Origin: Harmothoe impar
Taxonomy: Eukaryota > Annelida > Polychaeta > Phyllodocida > Polynoidae
Direction of reading: 5' to 3'
Assembly: GCA_947462335.1 (NCBI GenBank)
Contig: OX381708.1
Location: 41,605,377 to 41,669,376 of the forward strand
Length of the DNA stretch: 64,000 nucleotides
How positions within the stretch are numbered: the first letter of the stretch is position 1; the number at the start of each line of letters is the position of its first letter. Made by a program: the position numbers and the translations under genes. The notes beneath the pieces were generated by a model that saw only the letters and a program-made list of their open reading frames with translations, had not been told where the DNA came from and did no database searches. Positions 37,101 to 45,739 of the stretch are shown here, piece after piece.

Positions 37101-37553
37101 TTTCATTGAAAATATTGCAAACAGAGTAACAGGGAGACCACTTTAAAATCGCTTCACTCTATACCCTGCAGTCTGGATTACTGGATTATTCAAAAGGGTT
37201 TCGAATTTTGAATAGATAGTTGTAAATATATATTGTTCTCATGCTCTTCTACAGACAACCTGGAGAAATTCATCTTGTACGTCATCGTTGGCCTCTTCTT
37301 CGGTCTCATTATGCTGCTCCTCACCATCATTATCCGCATGGCTCAGACCAAGCGGCGAAAGAAACACAAGGCCAACCATAACATCTCTGAGCCTGTACCA
37401 AACTCCTCAGCTCACACAGAGGATCTGGAGTTGTTATCAGACTCAGACCGAACAGACGGTATTGAGATTCTAAGCATAAACCACAATAACCGGCCACCTC
37501 CTTTCCGGACTGATACTGGCAACCGAAGCATGAACAGTGGCTACTATGGATAG
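13037..37553 (+). CDS. EVA1C: EVA1C-like lectin-domain transmembrane receptor (3' five exons)
   Basis: Exons are 13037-13186, 33111-33254, 35676-36059, 36464-36610 and 37255-37553 (stop TAG). All have AG/GT borders and every intron is phase 1, giving 374 residues here. Exons 1-2 form a SUEL/galactose-binding lectin domain with nine cysteines, the ATFGR motif and the terminal DPC...GTKKYL...YTC signature. Exon 3 is a charged, Thr-rich stalk. Exons 4-5 encode the EVA1 (FAM176) region with one membrane helix and a basic cytoplasmic start. In characterised animals EVA-1/EVA1C is a cell-surface co-receptor for Slit in axon guidance and binds heparin-type glycans; that role is inferred by family here. 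Family members usually carry two lectin domains and a signal peptide, so at least two or three 5' exons are missing from the window. Confidence 0.88.
13187..15200. other. Unique intronic DNA, nothing recognised
   Basis: No repeats, RNA genes or exons stand out between the first lectin exon and the left segmental duplicate. The short hydrophobic frames at 14368-14574 and 14480-14707 overlap each other and have no motif. Confidence 0.35.
15468..16750. mobile_element. Non-autonomous inverted-repeat element (CACAGCCAAAAATAA ends)
   Basis: CACAGCCAAAAATAATTTTC at the left end is mirrored by GAAAATTATTTTTGGCTGTG at the right end (20-bp exact inverted repeats). The terminal ~250 bases on each side are filled with alternating AAGAAA / TTTCTT / CTTGATT words that make extended imperfect hairpins. 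The middle is unique and has no coding capacity. A target-site duplication is not clear. The right segmental duplicate lacks this element, so insertion came after the duplication. Confidence 0.82.
19025..19105. repeat. ~80-bp miniature foldback repeat, copy 2
   Basis: It begins ATATGTGACA and closes TGTCACATAT, with CACCCTGCACTAAGG in the middle. It matches 11896-11976 at similar length. It is too short to encode anything and has the form of a very small inverted-repeat element. Confidence 0.6.
19553..20969. repeat. 709-bp direct tandem duplication (two copies)
   Basis: Unit 1 runs 19553-20261 and unit 2 runs 20262-20969, each starting AGTAGCAAAA[AG]TATCAGC. Only scattered substitutions separate them (for example CAGAGGGGAGATC versus CAGATGGGAGATC near 19890 and 20597), so it is much younger than the surrounding segmental duplication. 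A single, more diverged relative of the 3' third is present at 25380-25640. The open frames at 20080-20397 and 20789-21034 are the same repeat sequence read twice, not paralogous genes. Confidence 0.9.
21850..26110. repeat. Right unit of the segmental duplication
   Basis: Ordered matches to the left unit include GGGACTAC...CAGAG...GGGCACATTAC (21875), GACAAATGACC...CATAATGAAATGCCAT (22532), the AGTAGCTCA / GAGCAGCTCA stretch (22912-22970), CATCAGTnnCAT...TGTACTC (23837) and CTACATAATATTGACCAC (25531). It lacks both the 1283-bp element and the second 709-bp unit. No conserved open reading frame is shared, so the duplicated material is non-coding. Confidence 0.72.
26328..26421. repeat. 47-bp tandem pair
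   Basis: Two adjacent copies (26328-26374 and 26375-26421) of a unit starting ACTGGGGTATTCCTCAC differ by one base (CTCTCC versus CCCC in the CTCCTCnCCTATCC segment). It is a recent local duplication. Confidence 0.92.
26422..33110. other. 3' part of the large intron, no gene recognised
   Basis: The region includes C-runs at about 27320-27333 and 30255-30270 and a purine-rich stretch at 28660-29000 that creates a spurious minus-strand frame. No protein domain, RNA gene or element with defined ends was found. Confidence 0.4.
33111..33254 (+). CDS. EVA1C: EVA1C-like exon: C-terminal half of SUEL lectin domain
   Basis: After TTACCGCTTCAG, the exon reads CESSCSLDVVTRTCQGKRRC and then FGDPCDPGTKKYLSVIYTC. 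This is the hallmark second half of the galactose-binding lectin fold: several disulphide cysteines, then DPC, GTxKYL and a terminal YxC. It ends TGTG/GTGAGT. Length is 144 nt, phase 1 at both ends. Confidence 0.9.
33919..34425. mobile_element. 507-bp inverted-repeat element (GGGGCTCGATTCATAA ends)
   Basis: GGGGCTCGATTCATAA at 33919-33934 is exactly inverted at 34410-34425 (TTATGAATCGAGCCCC). The subterminal sequence is rich in GTCGTAG / CTACGAC words in opposite orientation. A short direct repeat (ACGACCAGCTTATCTCA, two copies near 34057-34092) lies inside. No coding capacity. The target duplication is not obvious. It sits in the second EVA1C-like intron. Confidence 0.82.
35676..36059 (+). 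CDS. EVA1C: EVA1C-like exon: charged and Thr-rich stalk
   Basis: It starts after ATATCCACAG and ends GCGAG/GTGCGT (384 nt, phase 1 both sides). It first encodes VSKRILKEIKNN, which continues from the lectin domain as in EVA1C proteins. A low-complexity stalk follows: PEPPEPDTDGDEDRKKKKKK, acidic and proline stretches, and RRAGRRRTTTTTQP. The basic clusters could bind glycosaminoglycans and the Thr run could be O-glycosylated; both are inference. Longer readings through the donor into the intron are read-through only. Confidence 0.85.
36464..36610 (+). CDS. EVA1C: EVA1C-like exon: juxtamembrane segment
   Basis: It follows CCCGTTGACAATTCAG and ends ATTGAAG/GTAAGA (147 nt, phase 1). It encodes an acidic linker and then KDYVGFVTDWIYTVTFIE. 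This joins the next exon's DNLEKFILY to give the conserved segment immediately before the membrane helix in EVA1 family proteins. Confidence 0.85.
36656..37018. mobile_element. Miniature element with AGGCCACTC ends, copy 1
   Basis: The left end, AGGCCACTC plus an A-run and GTTTCTCATCACC, is mirrored by GGTGATGAGAAAC, a T-run and GTGGCCT at the right. CGCGCGCATCATAAAAATCA and ATTTGGTATCAAATTAAAG are shared with the copy at 48771-49150. It lies in the last EVA1C-like intron and has no coding capacity. Confidence 0.85.
37255..37553 (+). CDS. EVA1C: EVA1C-like last exon: membrane helix and cytoplasmic tail
   Basis: It follows CTCTTCTACAG. It encodes DNLEKFILYVIVGLFFGLIM and the rest of a ~24-residue membrane helix, then a stop-transfer cluster (RMAQTKRRKKHK) and a ~65-residue tail with acidic (EDLELLSDSDRTDG) and proline (RPPPF) segments. 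It ends at TAG. The helix and its flanks are the part most diagnostic of the EVA1/FAM176 family. Confidence 0.9.
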
Positions 37554-40500
37554 GAGTGCTATATAATAATATTGCTTGTGGCCCGATATGACATAAACTA
37601 TGGGCCCTTCACGCGCTGTCCGAATTAGGCATTGCTCATGATATACGGAGGCTATTGATAATATCCTGGAGTGATCTGGCTCAAAAGAGAGCTGCCAAGG
37701 AGATGCTGTCTGGACACTTCTTCTCAGAAATAAATGTCATTGCCATTGTATTTTCCCCAAGAGATCGTCATGAGCTAAAAGGAGCTGAACATCTCTTGCG
37801 GTAGCATACTCATACTAGGATATTACATCACTGGGATTTGGGACAAAGAATGAAATGGGGCCAGTGTGGGCCACAGTCCTCATAGTAAGAGTAAAAGCCC
37901 TTGCATTTGGTGGACAAACATTAGGTCTGGAACAATGACAATTATCATTGTCTTTCAATAGTGTGCACCCAATCTTCCCTGCAAACAACAATATCAAGGC
38001 TACACTCTGCATACATAGGGAGAAGTAGTTCTTGATGCCATGATTCCTTCAACAAGACATCCCCACTACATGTTTCCGACTAAAAGGCACAGCTGACTAC
38101 ATCCATCCTCCCACATTTAGTCAGCGATAATCCACAACCATCCGTTATCCATTTTAGTTTTTTCTGCCATGTATAAGCATACATAGAGCTCATCCGCCGA
38201 ACCCCAGTGTGACCCGTTTAGCGCACGCTCTGTTCACGACGTGCTGGCATTTTTTGTGAATGGTGCTATTGTTATCAACCCTCAAACATGTAAGATGTTC
38301 AGTGTCTGATGATATAAGGTAAAATATGATATAGTCCATTATGTGACCCTCCATTTGATAGTTTCTCTCATAAACAGTGAAATATCATGTACATATATAT
38401 CACACTTTTTATGCTTATCGCTTCAGATGTGTGCTTTGTATCACTGTTTAGATTTTAGAATACAGTTCAAGAAATTATCATGTTATGAAATCTCTTTCTC
38501 ATCAAATAAGTATGTTTGTCAAGTTACTGCAGCAGCTTCAGTGAGTATCTGTATATGCCTGCATATGACTCTACTCATTAAATTATTTCAGTCATTGTTG
38601 GACACTGCAGTCAGTAATTTTCTGTGAAGACATACTAATTACTATCCATCTCATTGTGAGGATAAAATAGTATTCACTTTGAAAAGCCATTTGTCTGAGT
38701 CAGTTTAGTTTAGAATTCCGAAGAATTCCGAAGAGAAAACAGAGGATATTTTGCAATGACTATGTAATAATAGTAAAAACTGCCGCAGTGTAATAGATAT
38801 TTTATAGTTTCAATGACTTGTATCATTCATGGAGAAAAATAAATTTGACATTGACTGGCAAAATAAATGCAAGATGTGTGATGCAGAGGTTTTTATGGAT
38901 ACAGTGTATGAAATCAAACAATGTGTTATTCTAAAAGTTTCTTCTGATTGAATCTCCATAAATGAACAACTGGTAAAAATGGTTTAGTCAGGCTAGAAAC
39001 CACACTGCAACATTACTTCAAAGTGAAGCATATATCCCAGTTAGTCACCCTTATGGCACAGAGGTCCACAGAGCATAAATCGGCCGTATATGGATAAAAT
39101 TGCCATACATTTCCTATGTAAATTGTGTATAAAATGGCCGCATACAGCCGATTTATGCTCTGTGGATGGTGGCCCTGAGCAGTCAAAGAATATCATTCAT
39201 GAAAACCTCTATTTCAGCATCATTCATAGGTTGACACCTTGAATTCATTTATTAAACGATTTACTGATACAATGTATGTGACCAATGTACATTGTCCTTC
39301 GCAATTGACGCAGGAGTGTCTTTTCAAGCAATGCAGCAATGAGGAAACCCATGGGTCACAATAAAGCCCCAGACGCCTCACATACATACATGTAAAATCA
39401 CTGTTATTTCAGGTGTACAGAATCATTGAGGTGTAACTATTTAATGTGTATATATATATAATTATTGTTTGGTGAGATATTACATGTTATTTTTGTTAGG
39501 TTTGTATGTTGTTTTAACTTTGGCCAAAGCATGAGCCTGTATAGCAGTAACAATAATAGCCAATTTTAGTTTCTACAAGGGGCAGTGTGAAAGATTGTTT
39601 TGACTCTGACAACAGAGTGCTATCTTTTTCTTAACGCCATATAATATGCATAACAAACAGGTCCACAATAATGTAATATGGTATTTCTTTTACAAATATA
39701 ATGTTTTCTGATTTGCAGAATCAGTCATTTAAAACTTTAAGATACATGTATATATAGTTCTTCGTGTAAGAAAAAGTGCACTGTATGAACACTGTAAATA
39801 TTGTGACTAAAATAACCATTACAACTTTGCTGAATAGTGAGGACCACTGAAATAGACATGTGGAAAACATTTAGAGATAATCCAAAGGAAGCAAGTTATT
39901 TCTGATTGATGCCACTATGCATAGATGTTTTTTAACCTCTCAGTTAGCTACCAGTACAACGTTTTACACAAATAACCATACGTAGAAATGTACTGATGTG
40001 ACCTAAAAAGAAAATTTACTTGTCATGGGTAAAAAAATATTTTATTGGAGATATGAAGATAATGATACTTGTGGAAGTACTTCCCTTCGATGAAATTTCA
40101 TTGTGACTGATAGTTACCTCAATATGTTATTGATCATTTAATGTACATGTATGTACGAAAGAATCTCTTGACAGTCTATGTCTATAGGGCCATATTGGAG
40201 GTTGGACAAGCTCGAAATTAGTCACCACTTGTTCATTGTAGGGCATTATTGAAAACCGTAATGGCTGCATAATGTAATGATGTAAGTCTAATGAGCACAA
40301 ATCAAGCATTTATTGTGTCTAACCTCGTAATGAATTATCAAAAATAATCTAACAAAAGTGTAACATTATGAATCAATGGCTGATTGAAGTGGAGCCGCAG
40401 ACTGGGAAATTCCACTACTGTCCAAATAACATACCTGCTTGCCATGTTGGGTATGATCCCTGCCATTAACATTGTCAGCTAAAGTTTCCCGCAGGGTAGT

Positions 40501-40600
40501 AATAACAAGAATCAAAAGCATACTCCCCATCTGTTTTATGTATATATGAAAGAGTATGTTACATGGTCTTTGCTCATAACATGAGTGAATAAAACTATCA
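37554..40600 (+). other. Possible long 3' UTR / downstream region of the EVA1C-like gene
   Basis: No coding sequence was recognised. AATAAA hexamers occur at 37729, 38838, 39360 and 40588, any of which could end the transcript. A TGTAAATA word (Pumilio-type site in animal 3' UTRs) is near 39790. The sequence is AU-rich. The true polyadenylation site cannot be chosen from sequence alone. Confidence 0.35.
39066..39165. repeat. 100-bp hairpin-forming inverted repeat
   Basis: CCACAGAGCATAAATCGG at 39066-39083 is exactly inverted at 39148-39165, and the arms continue imperfectly inward (GTATA / CATAC). It resembles a very short foldback element or a cruciform-prone repeat in the EVA1C-like 3' region. 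Confidence 0.8.
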
Positions 40601-42147
40601 TCGATATCTTTCTACCAATAACTGTTTTACTTCACTACTGTCCTGTGGTGGCGCAATGGTTATGAGCTCGCTACAAGTCTCCTTCCTATGTAATGTCCTT
40701 CCCGTAGTAGGACCACTGAGAATAAGTCTTTGTATGGTGTGCCTGTGTATTGCCTTCAAGATGTAAGATGAGATATGCTGAATTTTGTATTGGGGTTTAA
40801 ATTAAGTACAGATTTAGTATGGCAAATGTCTAACTACAAAATGTGAGGAGAGACCTGCAACACATATTATGCTAGTGACATTCCTCATCTAGGACATAAG
40901 CCATCTGTGGCCCATGTCGGAACCCCTAAACAAGGCAATGTATGAATGTGAAATTTAACTAACGTATTGAGAGATGGAAGGCAATTAATATGGTATGAAA
41001 AGTTTTATTGGCTTTCAAAATAAACTATTATATATCCCAAAGTAAAAATGGATCTGTTCTGAATATCCTCTCCCTTTTTACATTGCATTCTATAAAGATA
41101 CCATTTTATTATAGGCCTATTTATTTTTAATTGCATATTGTAATTAGATATTGAGTCTTCCCTCTGTGTAGTTGCTTGCATAGACCAAATTCAGTCAGTG
41201 AGCTGTTCCCCAAGTATGATTCAACTAACTTACTTAATTGCAGCATATGAATAATTGAAGTATGTATTGGCCTGGTAGGTAGAGATCAATTGTGTGGTTC
41301 ACTGAATCAGTACCTAGATAATGGGCAATCTCTTTATCAAAGCTGGGATACGGTTAACATTAAAATAGCTACCCCATCCTCACATGTATTATCAAAGGTA
41401 TGGGGAAGTTTGGTCTGTTTATTTCTACAATTCTGTGAAGAGTGGTAAACCAGGGCCTGAAATGTGGTAGATGAAATATCGGGTGAAAATATCAACCAGT
41501 GGATAGACTGCTAGACACATGGAACTTTGAGATGCAAGCTACGTTAATTTGTAGAATATTCTGTTCAGTATAAGGAACAATTGGAGTGAATTGAAGTTGA
41601 ATTGAAATAGCACCACAGAAAAGGCAAATTTGGGAGTTGGTAGATGATAATGTTGATCAGTTTATAGAAATAGTTTTCAGGGTCAATCCGCTACAGGGCT
41701 ACATCATGAAACTAAAATGCAGTGTTGCCACAGTATACCTTAAAAAAGGATATTCTTTATTACAGCAAGTTTACAAATTCATGCTTTATCTAAATGAAAT
41801 ATTTTATTTAGACTTTATTCTCAACAAAATTGGAGAAATTTGCCCTAGCCTAAATTTCAGGGTTTTATACTTTAAATAATAAAGATTATAGTTTTCAGTA
41901 AAAATTGAATTTGGCAAACAAGTATGGACACAACAAACAAGCATGAACATAAATTATATCTCTGAAGGGGAAGTCGTGTTTTCTTTTGTGCTCAAGCGCT
42001 TAAATCAGCTCAGGTTTTGTCCCCTCAGCCGCATCTAAGTTTTAGAAAATTGCCAGAAAGGAAAGTACCACAGAGGTTTTATAGAAATAATATAATTTTA
42101 GGAACCCTGATTATAATTTATCTATACTTTAATTGAACTGCATTTAT
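40601..42147. other. Intergenic, nothing firm
   Basis: A tRNA-like word (GTGGCGCAATGGTTATGAGC) at 40647-40666 may be the A-box remnant of a tRNA-derived retroposon, but no convincing B box follows. No exon was recognised. Confidence 0.3.
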
Positions 42148-42329
42148 CAGGGGCGGATCCAGAATGGGTGGTCTAGGGGGGGCACAGCCAAAAAAATCTG
42201 GTCTAGGGGGGCACAGGCAGGGTTCTGGAACACATTTCCTATAGTTAAGAGTCATAACAAGGGCCATTTTCAGGGGGTCTAGGGGGGGCACGTGCCCCCC
42301 CCCCAGGCCACCCCCTGGATCCGCTACTG
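42148..42329. mobile_element. 182-bp element with CAGGGGCGGATCCAG-type ends
   Basis: The left end CAGGGGCGGATCCAG and right end CTGGATCCGCTACTG are imperfect inverted repeats, and TTTAT flanks both sides (a 5-bp target duplication). The interior is G-rich with repeated GGTCTAGGGGGGGCAC. A lone CTGGATCCGCCCCTG end also occurs near 54343-54357. No coding capacity. Confidence 0.75.
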
Positions 42330-43067
42330 TTTATAATTTATTGGTAGTGTTGATACTTTATCTTCATGAAGGACCGGTTGCAACACCGAAAATTGAGTTA
42401 CAAGAGAATTTGATTTGTATATAGATTCTGGGTATCTGTTTTAGGTACACCTGCTATACTTTATTAAACCCGCAGGTCTTACTGCACGTCCAGCAAGGTC
42501 CGGGGGAGGGGCTTGTAACTTGACGTACAGGTGCTGTGTGCAAGTAGTCACAGTGGGGCAGTGGGAGGGGAGGTCCTAATGGTCTTTAGTGCCATAATTC
42601 TCCAAAGAGGGCAGACCTGTACAGTGACCACATCAGTAACATACAGGTCATAGGGCCTGCCCAGGTGTGGGTCCTGGCCTGTGAGGTGTACTCAGACCTC
42701 AGCCTCATGCTCTCTGTGCCCCAGGTATACACAAACAACACAGGGTACCTGTCAATCACACAGCCCCAACCACCTACTCAGCACATACACTTGGAATTGT
42801 ATCCCATTATTCTACTGATTCAAGTGTCATGTGTAAAATCCTTTTGGTATAGCTTGCTCTGGGAAACATTCATAAGTTACTATGACAAAATATAGAGGTG
42901 GTAAGTAGCTATATACTAGTCAATACACAAATATACCATCTCCCTCTGACAAACCATGGTCTGACAGGTCATTTGCATATACCCAAGGTGAATGCTATAT
43001 ATATATGGGAGCTGGGGGTTTAAACTATACAGTGAAACTGTTTAGGTTCTCAATACCTTTAGGCGTA
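42330..43067. other. Intergenic, nothing recognised
   Basis: CCCGCAGGTCTTACTGCACG near 42469 resembles, in inverted orientation, CGTGCAGTAAGAACTGCGGG near 58064. This suggests a dispersed repeat with unknown ends. The open frame at 42665-42895 has no motif. Confidence 0.35.
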
Positions 43068-43873
43068 CACTGTAAGAAGTTACTGTATTTAAACAGCACA
43101 ATGTGCTGTACATTTACAGCACTTTTTGCTGTAGTTGGTATTACAGTACTATTTGCTGTATAATTACAGCATTATATACTGTAAATTGGGTCTCCGGCAA
43201 TGTTGCTGTACATTTACAGTACATTGTGCTGTAGATTTCCGCCGCTAGGTGGCAGCAGTAGACTATTTCTGTAATAATTATTCCACCAAACCCTTTCCCG
43301 GGTCAAATAAAGCCTAACAAACTCTCTAGACATTGTAGAATAAGAATGGATGAGAGAGACTGAATGCATTTATCATTAAGTGTATTGATATTTGCATGAT
43401 AATACAAAGAATAATACAAAAAAACAGCAAAAGTATAGAATAGACACCACATTGGTGGGAAAAGTTAAATACTTAAGTGCCCGGACTGGGGAAAGCTGGT
43501 ATCAAATAATATTCAGCTGTATTGAAGCAGGATTAAACCATTACATTGTGTAGTGTGTATTATCCTAGCTGAGATTGAACTATTATGCAGGAAAGTACCC
43601 TCCATGCATGCGTATTAATTGATATAAATTGATGAGAACAACTATATGAAACCTACAGTAGAAGTTGCTGTAACTTTACAGCACCCAGTTGCTGTACATG
43701 TACAGCAAAATCTACTGGAACAAAAGTTGCCAGCAACTTTTGCTGTAGATGCACAGTAGAAGTTGCTGTAAATTTACAGCAAGTCAGTTGCTGTACACCT
43801 ACAGCAAAATCTAATGGAACAAAAGTTGTCAGCAACTTTTGCTGTAGGTGTACAGTACTTACTTCTTACAGTG
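43068..43873. mobile_element. TA-flanked TACAGCA-type non-autonomous transposon, reverse copy
   Basis: CACTGTAAGAAGT and ACTTCTTACAGTG form the ends, each flanked by TA (43066-43067 and 43874-43875). The entire 806 bp is the reverse complement of 10109-10983, including the unique centre; this copy has fewer of the 23-bp subterminal units, which accounts for most of the length difference. No coding capacity: the minus-strand frame at 43653-43835 is just the palindromic repeat translated. Confidence 0.88.
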
Positions 43874-43875
43874 TA

Positions 43876-44933
43876 GTCATATTTTCCGCCTGGTGGTTAA
43901 TACAGAACTATGTAGACCTGCACTTATAGTATACATGATTTCACACCTAGCCATCATGAATAAAGAGGGACCATGCCGCAGCTCCCCCTGGAGTCAAACG
44001 CATGCGTAACATTGCCCACTCATCTGTTGGTCACGAGGAAGTAATTATTATTCCTCTATGTTTCTATATATAGTGGAATGCACAAAATTAGCCATCCACA
44101 AAATTTGTTGACCATAGTCTTAGCCCTAGTCTAATTAAACAATCCCTCACACACAATGTTTCAGCCTCAATAAACGGGTTGACCATGAAAAGCTCAAGAA
44201 AGTCACTTTTATCCACAGGTAGTCCCATTTTGCCCTGTTTTGGGCCTAAAATCGACCTATGGCCACATCAGTTTTTGCATGCCTCAGAAATTCCCCAATC
44301 CTTTACATAGCATAAAACTATATGTGCTGTTCTATCCAAAGGGTACTTGGGATCATCTGAAATATAACCCAATCAGCAGCCAGAACACCCTTCAATGCAG
44401 ACCAGAATACCATATGACTCGGTAGATGGTGCCATTTACTTCCACGTGACCTGTAGTGTAGGTATATCCTTCCCATCAAGCTAAAATTATGTTTTTTTCA
44501 AACCATGGAGTCTTACCATCTAATTCCTAAAGTGTGACTTACCTGTAGTAGGCCTACACTTTCTCAAGGGAAGTTCTATTGGACCTAGTATAGTTGGAAA
44601 TAAATACATGTAGGATGATGTAAATAAGTATGATGTATTATATAAATGACAAGTAAAGCACAATGGAGTATCAGCGCTTGTGGTTGAAAAAGACGAGTTT
44701 ACGTTTTCTTTATTAAATGAGCAATCTGCCTCATACAAATCTATAATAAACATTTTGTAGTTACTTCACCTACAGCTGCCATGACTGTCATTACGGCGTG
44801 GCAATCTCACTACTTCACATCCATGTGGATTCTGAACTGGACAATGCTGTAATTTTACCAGCTGTCCTCAGCATAATAATGTGAAACATAGGCTAATGTG
44901 AAACACAAGCTTGTGTGAAACATACTACGATTC
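43876..44933. other. Intergenic, nothing recognised
   Basis: No exon, RNA gene or element with paired ends was found. A small triplication of TGTGAAACA near 44880-44925 is the only visible pattern. Confidence 0.35.
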
Positions 44934-45341
44934 CAGGGGCGTGGCAAGCAGTTTCAAAGTAGGGGGACTGAGGGGTATTTTGACCATTTTGACCCCTTTT
45001 TACTTGACCTTTTTGGTTTGACCTTTTTGGGGGTTAGTCAAACGTGGGAGGGGGGATGTACATATACCCCCCCCCCCCCCGGTAGGGCCCCAGACAGGTA
45101 AAATCGACAAATCGACATGAGCCTAGCGACAAGTGACAGGACCCATTTCTTAAAATCGACAAGTGACATAGGCAATCCTTAAAATCGACAAGTGACATGA
45201 GGGCTAGTGACATTTTTACAGTGTTAGTGACAAGGGACAAGACCCTTTTCTTAAAATCGACAAGGGACATGGGCATTTCTTAAAATCGACAAGTGACACA
45301 GCAACCCCCCGTCTAGGGCCCTCCCGGTTGCCACGCCCCTG
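44934..45341. mobile_element. Inverted-repeat element carrying an AAATCGACA minisatellite
   Basis: CAGGGGCGTGGC at 44934 is mirrored by GCCACGCCCCTG ending at 45341. Inside, about 45094-45297, a unit close to CTTAAAATCGACAAGTGACA is repeated roughly seven times with changes. A C-run lies at 45067-45080. Clear target duplications were not found (TTC occurs on both sides). It lies just upstream of the GTPase gene promoter. Confidence 0.75.
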
Positions 45342-45344
45342 TTC

Positions 45345-45708
45345 AATGATAGGCTATGTCACTATTAGTGTCCATCTCAACTACGGTTTGGGGATGATCG
45401 AGGGGGTTTCAACCGTAATTTTACACGGTTGTTGTAGGTCTACAGCTCACGGGATCTGCTGCAGGATGTACGACCACAGCCCGGGGACCACGGCCAAGTG
45501 GCCACAGTCTATCTCCATCCATCACGATCCGACGCGGGAAAACTTGAGCGGCAGGTGCGTTCCCACGTTTTGATGACGTAGTGCACATACGCTATGGCGA
45601 CGTGTGTAAACAATATGGCGGACAAGGAGAGTCGAAAGTTAGTTGTTCGCCTCTAAACTTTGTCTTTTTTTGTAGTTTCTCTTCAATTGACATACTGTAT
45701 GTTTCAAG
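45345..45708 (+). promoter_or_regulatory. Probable promoter and 5' UTR of the Rab-like GTPase gene
   Basis: CpG dinucleotides are locally enriched compared with the surrounding AT-rich DNA (for example ACGGTTTGGGGATGATCGAG and GATCCGACGCGGGAAAAC). CAATATGGCGGACAAGG at 45611-45627 matches the ATGGCGG core of the YY1-type element found at many animal housekeeping promoters and start regions. The true transcription start is unknown. Confidence 0.5.
45615..45656 (+). promoter_or_regulatory. Possible 13-codon upstream open reading frame
   Basis: ATG at 45615 opens a frame of 13 codons (MADKESRKLVVRL) ending at TAA 45654-45656, 52 bases before the GTPase start codon. If transcription starts upstream of it, this uORF could reduce translation of the main frame. 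Equally, the ATGGCGG may be only a YY1-type promoter element. Confidence 0.4.
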
Positions 45709-45739
45709 ATGGGTACTGGATGTAGCGCGGAACGATCAG
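45709..45739 (+). CDS. GTPase exon 1: N-terminal acylation motif
   Basis: Ten codons, MGTGCSAERS, plus one base, ending TCAG/GTGAGA. Gly2 with Ser6 fits the N-myristoyltransferase pattern (G at 2, S/T at 6) and Cys5 is placed for palmitoylation. The link to exon 2 rests on matching phase and on exon 2 lacking its own ATG before the P-loop. Confidence 0.7.

Noticed and set aside
43653..43835. Minus-strand frame with repeated TFVPxDFAV-like peptide
   Set aside because: It is a translation of the palindromic TACAGCA units in the transposon at 43068-43873, not a protein.
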